64,000 nt of DNA, from assembly GCA_021464245.1 (NCBI GenBank), contig JADCRB010000043.1, positions 3,708,294 to 3,772,293 on the forward strand, written 5' to 3'. A program made the translations under genes and the position numbers. How positions within the stretch are numbered: the first letter of the stretch is position 1; the number at the start of each line of letters is the position of its first letter. Under the pieces are notes generated by a model, which had not been told where the DNA came from, made no database searches, and was given only the letters and a program-made list of their open reading frames with translations. This stretch comes from Carallia brachiata (taxonomy: Eukaryota > Streptophyta > Magnoliopsida > Malpighiales > Rhizophoraceae). Positions 1 to 10,030 of the stretch are shown in pieces.

Positions 1-1787
1 ATCAAATTTTACTTGATCTTACCAATTTTATTATCCTGATTTCCACATCATAATGTGGCCCTTCAAAAATGATAGGAACCACCAAAAGAGTATAAAGCTT
101 GTTTTACTTGGTTTTTTTTTTAACAAAAAAAATTCATCGCCGGTTTGTCAATTATTGAATATGCGAACTGAAGTCGGAGTAACTCCCGTTTATAACGTCT
201 CATTCAACCACTCTCAAAGAAGTAAATCCACTACTTCAGCACCAATGGGATTGGGCATGTCTCCACCGTAGGAGACCATAGCGATTACCGAGTCTAAAAC
301 TCATTGCCACGCTACAATATTTAGCCATATCAGCGGCTACCCAGCCTTTTGCTTGGAGAGAGAACAGGAGCGGAGACTTGAGCTCGAATCGCAAACGTAG
401 AATGCACACCGATTTGTCACTAAACTACCACTTTAAGTGATTGTTTTACTTGGTCTGATCAACTTCTTTGGGCAATGACACATCCTGAAGCTTTTCTTGG
501 CAATGAAACATCTTGAAGAGCATATTGGAGTTGGAGGTTTAAGCAAATTTTCCAAACTGAGTGCGCAGAAAGGGTCCGTTGACTTTTCTTAGATAAAATG
601 GAGAACAATTTAACTCTTGTCAAATTAAAATTGGGTAGCGAAATCGAGGGTGATCTAATTTGAATGAGTCATAATTTTGATCACTTCACTTGTGTAACAT
701 CTTGTGAAAATTCGGATACAAGTGCAATCAGACGTCTATGCTTCACTCCGTGTGTCGCTCGAGGGCAGCTAAATTTTATTGAAAAGCATACAAATATGGA
801 TACGCAACCAAGCAAGGCAACAAAGATCAATGGCACCAACTTCTGTGTTTTCTTAGTCGGAGACTCGTTAGGCTGCAATTAGAGGTGTTAAAATCGATAG
901 CCAGTCGGGTAAGAATCGAGTCGTTTCAGATTCATCTCTTTTTGAAACTGAGTTATTTTCAATTTTTTTATTTTTTAAGGGCAAGATTACTCAAGTCTGA
1001 GTCGGATTTAGATGAACTTGCAAATTGTTTCCTCCTTGAAGTAGCGAATATACAGTTGGGCCCCCATTAGATCAATGGGGTACAAATTGTCGTTTTGCAA
1101 ACCTTTTCCTCTTCTCTCCACTCTCTGTTGACTATTCTGTTGGTTTCAATAATGGTCTAGCTGATTCCAAAATTTCCTTCACAAGTAGTGCAGTGGGGTC
1201 TGGTTTGGGAAAGAAGAACCCCACAACCGCTATGGACTCGTGAAGGCAGAGTCAAAACCAAATTTGAAATTACGTGGGAAAGACCTTGGAAATGAGAAAG
1301 AACATTTTATTCCGTCTAAAACAATTGAACAGCCTATTGTTGGCAGACACGCATTACGGTTGCTTACCGTGAGATTATGCCAAGATTCAATAACTTGCTA
1401 CACTGAGAACTTGTACATCAAAGAGAACCGTTCGTTTCCAATCTGAAAACCTAGGTTATAAATAAATTGCTTTTTTTTTTTTAGCTCTATTACATATGCA
1501 TATGATTTTTCTCTATTACCTCCATATGTAATTTTTTTGTATAACTGCGAATATTTTTTGTGCAACTATAAATAAAAAAATATGCAACAAAAAACAGTAA
1601 TACTTTTTATATCACTTTTTATCGTTGTGGTTGTACAAAACACGTATATAGTTACACAAAAAAAAATATATGTGAAAACAGTAAAGAAAAATCATATACC
1701 AATAAATATTTTTTCTTTTTTTTTTTTTCAAATAAACAATTTTTTTAAGAGAATAGAAAATGTCAAAAAAAAACCGAGACACGTGGC
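1..1787. other. Spacer downstream of TNL1, repeat-derived
   Basis: I see no supportable gene here. Bases 1-130 resemble the spacer at about 20,860-20,960 (shared landmarks such as the 'ccaccaaaagag' stretch followed by 'aagcttg'), so this is probably another piece of the duplicated TNL/mannosidase spacer. Bases about 250-440 resemble 52,870-53,090, a dispersed repeat. Bases 1,470-1,770 are AT-rich with long T and A runs. The short open frames here have no recognisable domains. Confidence 0.5.
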
Positions 1788-4700
1788 TTATCCACCGACC
1801 GTCATTGTCCTTGAATCGTACTCATCATCTTGGGCATACAATGGAATGGCCCCACATTTCGTAACCTTGTTGTTGGAACTGTGGGATTGGAACGGAGTTC
1901 GGAAGTGAAACAAGACGGCATCGTAGGAGCATTGGGTGAGGTAAAGAGCATTCTCTGCCATCATTTTGTACAGTCTAGCATCATAAAACAGAAGGACGTG
2001 CTCTGTGTCGCTCCTAGCCTTCCAGGAAACCACCGATAGACATTCCAGAGCAAAAGTCGAACCACCAGTGTTGTCATCACAATCGTATCCAAAATGGCAG
2101 TGGCATTCGATCTTTTCGAAGTTAGTATCCTCGAGAACAAGACATAGAGCAAATCCCAGGAAGTCATCATTGAGCCAATTTGAGGAAAGCGGGATTCTGA
2201 TGGAGTCTCCCGCACTTTGATACTTGAACCACTCTGGAATTCTATCTCCCGGATACCAGATATTTACACTAGGCCCATCCTACATCACAAAAATCATGAT
2301 GACATTATATAAAGAAGTTTACAAAAAAAAGAAAGTCACATCCCTAGAGAGAGAGAGAGAGACCTTGCTGCCACCACGACTGTCTTTCAATTGCTCTACA
2401 AAACGACGATTCCTCAACTGTGAAATGGGATCTCTTTCATTTTCATCCAGCATGAAACAATTAGAGAAGTCGAAATAATGGTCAAGATTTTCAGACTCAA
2501 AAAGTAGTTGATTAAGGGAAGATATGTTTTCTAGTGATGTGCAGCCCTTCGCCTCTATACGCCATAGGCTCACCGGAAGCATTGGCAAAGATTGAAGCCT
2601 TTGGCAGTTTCGTATCCAAAGACTTTGAAGTCGAGTAAGTTGTTTGATACTTTCAGGGATACTCTCGAAGTTGTTCCCACTCAAATCTAGGTCCTCTAAA
2701 GAGGATAAGAACCCGAGGTTAGTAGTTAACTGCCCAAGATTACACTCCCTTACCCTTAACGAGGTTACACGAGACATTCCCAACCACGAAGATAACAACG
2801 ATACTCCATGATCTTGACCAATGAACTTAATTGCAATGTGCTTCTCTAATTTTTGTGTTGAATCTGAATTTAGAGATAGCGAAAAATAGTGAAGACCTCT
2901 TAAGTTACTGAGGCTTTGAGGAAGAAAAGCAAGTTCTCTGCAACCTAGAATTTCCAACTCTTTTAGCCCTTTAAGATTGTCCACAGAGGATGGTAGCTCT
3001 TCAATGGCTGTCCCGCTCAAATTGAGCCACTCTAAATTATCCATGTTCTCCAAAATTTCTGGAAATGTCTTCAGTTTGCAACAACTTTTCAAGTTGAAAA
3101 GCTTGAGAGATGTTAACTTGCAAATATTAGTTGAAAGACTCTCAAGCTTGGTGCAATCAGACAAGTTTAATAGAAGAAGCCGATCAAGGGATTCAATGGA
3201 GGAAGGCACTTCTTTTATTGCAGTCCCACATAAGTATAGATACCTTATGTTCTTTGAGATCTCCGGAAACATCTCGAATCTTGAGCAACGGCTAAGATCA
3301 AGAGTATCTAGACACCTCATATCAATATTGTTTGGCAGACTCCTAAGCTCTTTGCAGTTCTCCAACCTTAGGCACGTGACCATACATAATTGGCTTGGAG
3401 ATGAGAAATGCTTAACAATAATCTCAGGCTGCAAGTAGTAAAGAGAATTAGGTTTCATTAACTAATGAATCAATGAAAACCTTTTGGACAATGAAAAAGA
3501 GGTCTTTAATATGAGTAATTTGTACCTCGTTCCAAAGTCCTTTGATGTTGCTATGAGGTAACTCAATCCATATGAGATTCTCTGGCCGAAAATTTATTGG
3601 CAAACTCTAGTGGCCATCTATACCAATGAAGATATCTTAACTCATTAGGAAGAAAATCAAGACCATTAGAAAGGTGCACCTTACTGTCTTCTTCTTTCCA
3701 CCCCTCCACATAATACTTTGAAATGTAAAATTTTAAAAATTTCAAGTTAGACATTTTTTCAAATGCTTTCGGGTTCAAGTGAATCTCTCTTCTTACTTTA
3801 CTCATGTTCAGGAATATGCCTTCAACTTTTGCAGTTCCCTAGCGAATAACAAGAAAAGTAACAATAAATAAGCATTGGGATTTTCATACCATGCTAGGAA
3901 TAAGCTATCTATTATATAATGAAGCTCACATATAAAAACCATAATTGTGCATTTAGAATATTACCGTATTTTTCATGAATACTTGATATATATCTTCTGC
4001 ATCCCATAATCTGCTACGTTCCCCTGGCTCCTTCGATTCTCCACACACAATTTCCCTACCCATTTTTTGCACTAAATCATGCATTTTTAGTACACCTACT
4101 CCATTCTCCGTACTAGTAATACTTATAAGGGATTTGTCAATGAGATTTCGTATTCCAATCTCCGTAAAAAAGTCACAACTATTTAGTATTTGTATCACAG
4201 TATCTTTGCACATGCCTTTAAAGAAACATGCAATGTGAAGAAAGATTTGCTGCTCTTCCCTATCCAAGCCATCATAACTGATTTTCAGCACATTTTGAAT
4301 CTCCCTCATCGATACTTTTTTTAGTTTATTTAGTGTATTTTCCCACTCATTTTTGTTCTTGCTAAATAAAAAGGAGCCCAATACTTTGAGAGCCAAAGGA
4401 TTGCCCTGACAATAGCTTACAGCTGACTTTGACAATGTCATGTGATCTTCTTGGGGAAGATTTTGATTAAAGGCATTCTGACTAAAAAGTTGAAGAGCTG
4501 CATGATCTTCTAATGCGAGGACCTCATGTATATAATCAGCCTTTTTTTCAAATACATGCTTATTTCTGCTTGTGACAATGATCCTACTTCCTGGACCAAA
4601 CCAACAAGGATCTCCAACTAAATATTCTAATTGTAATGGATCATCAACATCGTCAAGAACAACTAATATTTGTTTACGATGGAGCCTTCTAGCAAAGGAT

Positions 4701-5915
4701 TGTCCAATACCAATGTTGGGCGTATCAATTTTAAATTTACTATCCCGCAATGTTTTTGAGATGACCTCCTCTAATAACTTGTTCTTGCCACCTTTGTCCC
4801 ATTCTTCCTTAACATCCTTAAGAAAGCAGCAGCCTCCAAATTGACAAGAAATTTGGCTAAAAATAGCTTCAGCTAAAGTTGTTTTGCCTATACCGCCCAT
4901 GCCCCAAATCCCTAAAATGCGAACGTCTTTGGACCCAATAGCCATTACTTTTTTTATTAGCTCAAGGCGTGAACTTATTCCCACCAGGCATTCCAAGCCT
5001 GTAGGCAAAGGCAACGGTTGATTCAGTTTCTCCAAAACGTCATTGACAATTTGATCAACAAGTTTATGCTCCGGCCTGCCATAAATAAGCCAAAGTTTCA
5101 TAATCATGCAATGGACATTGTTTTTACAACACGCTTGTAGACATTACTTGATGTCTCTTTTGGGAGTTCTATGTGTTTCAGTTGCAAATTAATTACGTTT
5201 TATAGCAATTCTGCAATAGATTTATGAAACTATGAGGGATAAAAATGTCATGACGTCATCAATTGTTAAAATTCAAAAGGAGCCAGCACGGATTCCATTT
5301 CAATGAACTGGCCGGGTGGGGTTGGACGACCCAGTCAACTTATAGTTTTCCACTCAGCCTATAATTAACTGTAACTTGAACCTCGTAAAGTTACCTGATG
5401 ACTTTAGAATCCCAACCAGGTAGATTGGCAGCTGTGGTCAATGCGGCCTTCCATTTGGCGACCTTCTCCGAGTTGATCTCGAAATTTCTCTTGCGTTTAC
5501 GATCGGATGAATATTCAGCGAGTCTCCCAGTCTGTTTCCTGACATCGGAAGCATCCACGTGATAGAACACTGGTATAAAGATCTGTCCGTGAGTTTCACG
5601 GCACTCCATGATCTTGACGAGTTCGTCCAAACACCAGGAAGAAGAGTCATAGTCTTGGGAGAAAACGACCACAGCAACGTTTGATTCTTCAATTGCTTGC
5701 GAAAGGGCCAGAGCGATTTCATCTCCTTTACGAAGCTGGTAGTCTATGAAGGTCTCAACACCTTTTTCTGTCAAGGCAGCGAGGAGATGGCTTATGAAAT
5801 TGTCGCGAGTGTCTTCACCCCTGAAGCTCAAGAAAACGTCATACTTCCAGTGATGCTGATTGTGGTTGTTGGTGGCTGGAAAACCAGAGAGACAGGAAGA
5901 TGAAGCCAAAGCCAT
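1788..5915 (-). CDS. TNL1: TIR-NB-ARC-LRR disease resistance protein, five exons, one frameshift
   Basis: Intracellular immune receptor of the TNL class. Inferred exons: 5395-5915 (TIR), 3965-5075 (NB-ARC), 3526-3838 (linker), 2364-3428 (LRR), 1788-2279 (C-JID); all junctions are GT/AG and in phase. The TIR has the FLSFRGEDTRDNF start and the CLDEL helix whose Glu is the NADase catalytic residue in TIR domains. NB-ARC shows the P-loop GMGGIGKTT, kinase-2 LVVLDDVDD, RNBS-B GSRIIVTSRN, GLPL-type GNPLALKVLGS and the MHD motif MHDLVQ. About ten LRRs follow, then a C-JID with the IPEWF motif. Total is about 1,167 residues, usual for the class. Oddity: exon 3 is 313 bases where 315 is needed. Around 3,605-3,610 it lacks two T's relative to TNL2 and the family, which would stop translation soon after the NB-ARC linker. 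The other four exons are fully open, so this is either a recent lesion or a sequence error. The ATG at 5915 is just upstream of the TIR. Confidence 0.88.
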
Positions 5916-6309
5916 TTGGGAATCGTACTTTGGTTTTTTTTTTTTTTTTTCGGTGACGAGGAATTATAATTTGTAACTGATTATTGTGAGTTTAGTGCGT
6001 GCAGACGAACTAATTAAGCGACCATTTATACTCCTTATCATATAGCTGACTTACAGTCAATATATTATTATTATTATTATTTTATTAATTTGTAACAATC
6101 ACTCGAAGCGTCGCCACTTGTACTACGTACTTTCCTTCTCCCTTTTCCTTTTTCTTTTTTTTTTAATTAAAAAGGGTGCTAATACACTGGTCATTTAATT
6201 AGTAGCTAAAAGCAGAAGTCATGCTCGGTGACGTATTTATAGAATTAAGCCACTATTTATCATGTAGCCCATTATTTACGGTTAATATTTTATGATTATT
6301 ATTTTTTAT

Positions 6310-6540
6310 TCAAAAAATATACTTGTCTATATAAAATAGTATATGGAAAATATATATCTATTAATTGACTTATTAATTTATACAATTATCAATTATTCTG
6401 TGTAAAAATACAAGTGATGAAAATATGTTTATTTTTATTATAATTATTAATCGTTTGATTATATAAATTAATAATTTAATTATTATTAAAATATTACACA
6501 TATATTTTTTTTTGTATATGCATAATGAGATTTTTTTTTA
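6310..6540. repeat. AT-rich insertion inside the first repeat unit
   Basis: About 230 bp of very AT-rich sequence separates the halves of one array unit, explaining the 452 bp spacing there. No clear terminal inverted repeat is visible by eye. It may be a decayed MITE or local AT expansion. Confidence 0.35.
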
Positions 6541-6916
6541 TTTAAAACAATCACCCGAAGTTTCACCGCGTCTACTATGAGCTTTCCCTTTTCTTTTTCT
6601 TTTTTCTGGTTTTTTTTTTTTTATTTTGATAGATAGCTTTCTTTTTTTTTTTTAATAAAAAAGGGTGCTGCTGCGCTGGCCATCTAATTTGTAAACCAGA
6701 GTCCGCAGTGACCTTTAAGTTATTCTTGAATTAAGCGACCACGCGGTCCAATTGACTTACAGTCAACAATTATTATTATTGTTATTATTATTCTTTATTT
6801 ATCACAATCACACTAAGCTTCACCGCTTTACTTATCATGCGGTTTCCTTTTTCTTTTTCTTTTTTTTCTTTTTTTAAATAAAAAAACTTTGTTAGCATGT
6901 TGTTATCTAATTTGTA

Positions 6917-7155
6917 GATTAAAAACGATAGGTGGACGAGATTTAGTAATTAAGAAATAAATAAAAAATTTTATTTGTACAATTAATCAATTTATTTGTA
7001 TAATAAAATGTTAAATTATTGTAACAAAATTTAAAAGTATTTTTTTATATATTTTTTTGTTACAGAAATTAAGAGTCGTGTTACACAAATAAACTAGTTA
7101 ATTGTAAAAAAAAAAAAATTATATGTTCTCTGTCCACTAAATCTCGTTCAACATA
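6917..7155. mobile_element. Small inverted-repeat element (MITE-like) inside the repeat array
   Basis: Inverted ends: left contains 'acgagatttagt' near 6923, right contains 'actaaatctcgt' near 7135. The interior is AT-rich with no coding capacity. It interrupts one ~250 bp array unit and accounts for its 478 bp spacing. Target-site duplication was not resolved by eye. Confidence 0.5.
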
Positions 7156-8366
7156 ACAGTACTCTTTGTAGATTAAAGTTAAAAGTCACTTATTAATGTA
7201 TTAATTGAATTAAGTGATTATTTATCATATAATCCATTGTCTTATAGTCAACATTATTTTATTATTATTTTTTATTTATGATAATCATATTAAGCTTTAC
7301 CACATCTACTAGGACTTTACGGGCTTTTCTCTGTTTGTGCTTTTTAATAGATGGCTTTCTTTCTTTTTTTTCTTTTTTTTTTGATGAAAAAAGTGCTGGA
7401 AGGTTGGCATCTATTTTATAAATCAAAATTGAAAGTCACTCTTGACGAACATATTAAATAAAGCGACTATTTATCATATATTCCATTGACTTATCGTCAA
7501 TATTTTTTTATTTTATTATTTTTTATTTATGACAATCACACGAAGATTCAGCACATATATTATCAGCTTTTCCTTTTCTCTCTCTTTTTCTTTTTTTATC
7601 TTTTGATAGATAGCTTATATATATATATTAGATGTTAATCTAATTTATAAATTAAAGTCAGTGATCACCAATTGATAACCTCATTAAATTAGACAGATAA
7701 ATAGCCCATTGACTTACATTCAACACTTTATTATTATTATTATTAATTTTTATTTAGGATAATCACACATGAAGTTTCACCACATCTACTACGAGTTTTT
7801 TTTTTCTTTTTCTTTTTCTCCTTTTATTTTTCTTTTGATAGATAGCTATCTATTTTTTTAATAAAAAAAATATTAGTATGATGGTCATTCAATTTATAGG
7901 TCAAAGTGGGCAATCAGCTGTTAACATCTTTAATTATATTAAATAATTATTTTTCATATAGTCCATTGACTTACCGTCAACATTTATTATTATTATTATT
8001 TTTTATTTGTGACAAGCATACGAAGCTTCGCCACATCTAGTGCCTGCTTTCCCTTTCCCTTATCTTTTTCTTTTTGACCTTTTGATGGATAACTTTCTGT
8101 TTTGTCATTTAAAAAAAGGTCCTATAATCATTTAATTTATAGATTAACGTTAATAATTATTTGTTAATATTTTTATTTAAAAAAATTTATTATTAAAATA
8201 TTATTAAAATTAAATAAGCTTTCTTTACACTTTAATCAAATTGTAACAAATTTAAAATCCAACACCTGCTCTTACAAGCTTTACTTTTTGCATCACATTA
8301 TTCTCTTATCTTATAGAAGACTTTTGAATCGGAGAATTTTGTCTCTTTCGGGTAACTTAGTTAATT

Positions 8367-9416
8367 GGGATAAATCTTAAAATAGATTATTAACTATTCA
8401 ATTTGGTAAATCTAGGTTAATTATTTTAAAAATTATTAATGTGAATTAAAATTATTAAAAAATTTATACAATTGGGTCAAAAATGTTATTCCAATAGAAT
8501 TTTTCATTAAGTGATGGCGTGGATGTATACGTGACAGTCCCAGTCACTAACGTTCACTTATGTGGCACACACGATCATTGAGATAAGTTTTAAAACAGGT
8601 TAGTAACTCTTTAATTTAGTGAATTTAGATTATTAACTTTAAAAAAATATTAATGTGGATTAGCATTGTTAAAAAAATTACATAATTAATGTCAGAAACG
8701 ATATTTCAATAGAATTCTTCCCTTAATTTCTCTCTTCCTCACCACCGGCCATGATTTCTCTTTCTTTGACTTCTCTATCAAAAAACAGTTGGCGGAGGGC
8801 CATGATTTCTCTTTCTGTGACTTCGCTGTTGAAGAAAGAGCTGGTAGAGGACAGAGAGAAGGAAGGGAGAGTGCGACATCAGACGAGAGGCCATAATTTC
8901 TCTTTCTCCAACTTCTCTGTTGCAAAAAGAGTTGGCAGAGGGCCATGATTTCTCTTTTTTCCACTTCTTTGTCGAAGAAAGAGCTGGCAGAGGACAGAGA
9001 GAAGGAAGGGAGAGTGTGACATGAGATGAGAGGTAGTCGATGGTGAGGAAGAGAGAAATCAAGGGAAGAATTCTACTGGAATAACGTTTTTGACTCAATT
9101 GTGTAATTTTTTTAACAATACTAATTTATATTGACAATTTTTTAAAGTTAGTAACCTATATTTGTAAAATCGAAGAATTACTAACTTATTTTAAGACTTA
9201 TCCTAAAGATCAAGTATGCCACCTAAGCAAACATTGGTGACTAAGACTGCCATGTAGACTTCCACATCATCACTTAACAGAAAATTCTATTGGAATAACG
9301 TTTCTGATCTAATTGTATAAGTTTTTAAATGATACTAACCCACGTTGGCAATTTTTAAATTATTAACCTAGATTCACCAAATTCAATAGTTATTAACTTA
9401 TTTTAGAATTTATCCC
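8367..9416. mobile_element. Mutator-like foldback element, 1,050 bp, with target-site duplication
   Basis: The two ends are long inverted repeats starting GGGATAAAT (8367) and ending ATTTATCCC (9416). They stay complementary for more than 300 bp on each side. Each arm itself holds two related ~200 bp sub-units (for example 8367-8565 and 8580-8735), giving a nested hairpin. A 10 bp duplication flanks it, TTAGTTAATT (8357-8366) and TGAGTTAATT (9417-9426), differing at one base; 9-10 bp duplications are typical of Mutator-like elements. There is no transposase, so it must be moved in trans. The loop (about 8,740-9,050) carries imperfect ~60 bp tandem repeats with the 'gccatgatttctctttc' start. 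Confidence 0.75.
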
Positions 9417-9429
9417 TGAGTTAATTTGT

Positions 9430-10030
9430 CCTTACAACACTACAAATGATAGAAAATGCCGCAACTTTTACTACAAAGTTGCATTACAACTTACACTTCA
9501 CATTTGAAAATGTAAGATTTTCCTCATCCTGTTTACGTCACTCCAAAGGTTGCCCATAATTGAAGAGCCCGCATTGCAATCACATACAAGAAAGATGAGA
9601 GACCGACCGATGGTAGAAAGATTTGAGGAATTAAAACTGATGTTGCTCCAAAAAATAACAAATATTCAAAGATACCAATCGCCTTCTTATGCTAATTTGT
9701 ATAAGATATTAGAAATTAACTGATTATATGGTACACAATGTATCAGGTGGTTCCAACAGTTCCTTGCCATTTAATACAACAATTTCTATCAGCCTGAAAT
9801 GGAGAAAATTTGTTGACCCTTATTTTACAGCAATAGGAACACTACTCCATGAGGCCTCCAGATTCTAGACCAAGTTCAATCACAATGGTCTGACGGTCCT
9901 CCGGTTTGTCATCCCAATCAATGCCTCAAAATCATTGAATGGGTACAACCGAGAAAACAGGCACAGCGAATAAGCCCCTTATGATCGGCAAATGAACTCT
10001 TAACGAATATAAAAGTGACCTTTTTTTCTG
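9430..10030 (-). repeat. 3' flank of MNS-A, duplicated block
   Basis: This block matches 21,470-22,000 and 23,915-24,430 (landmarks: 'caaagaccatcttatgctaatt'-like stretch, 'gagaaaatttgttga', 'aatgcctcaaaatcattgaatggg'). It is the 3' untranslated/flanking part of the mannosidase gene, present three times in the window. Confidence 0.7.

Larger units (their letters stand above)
5960..8230 (-). repeat. Tandem array of about seven ~250 bp promoter-like repeats upstream of TNL1
   Basis: A repeated block starts with 'caatcac' plus 'cgaagcttcaccgc' (at about 6096, 6548, 6805, 7283, 7533, 7760 and 8013). It continues through a C/T-rich tract with 'gatagatagctttc', an A-run, 'ggtcatctaatttgtag', and ends in 'cccattgacttacagtcaa' plus a (ATT)n run. 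The basic period is 225-257 bp; two intervals (452 and 478 bp) are longer because AT-rich DNA was inserted. The first unit runs into the 5' flank of TNL1, less than 100 bp from its ATG. A single diverged unit lies upstream of TNL2 (about 20,120-20,540). I infer that the array is an amplified TNL promoter/5' flank. Confidence 0.75.

Noticed and set aside
2977..3438. 153-codon plus-strand frame
   Set aside because: Antisense to the TNL1 LRR exon.
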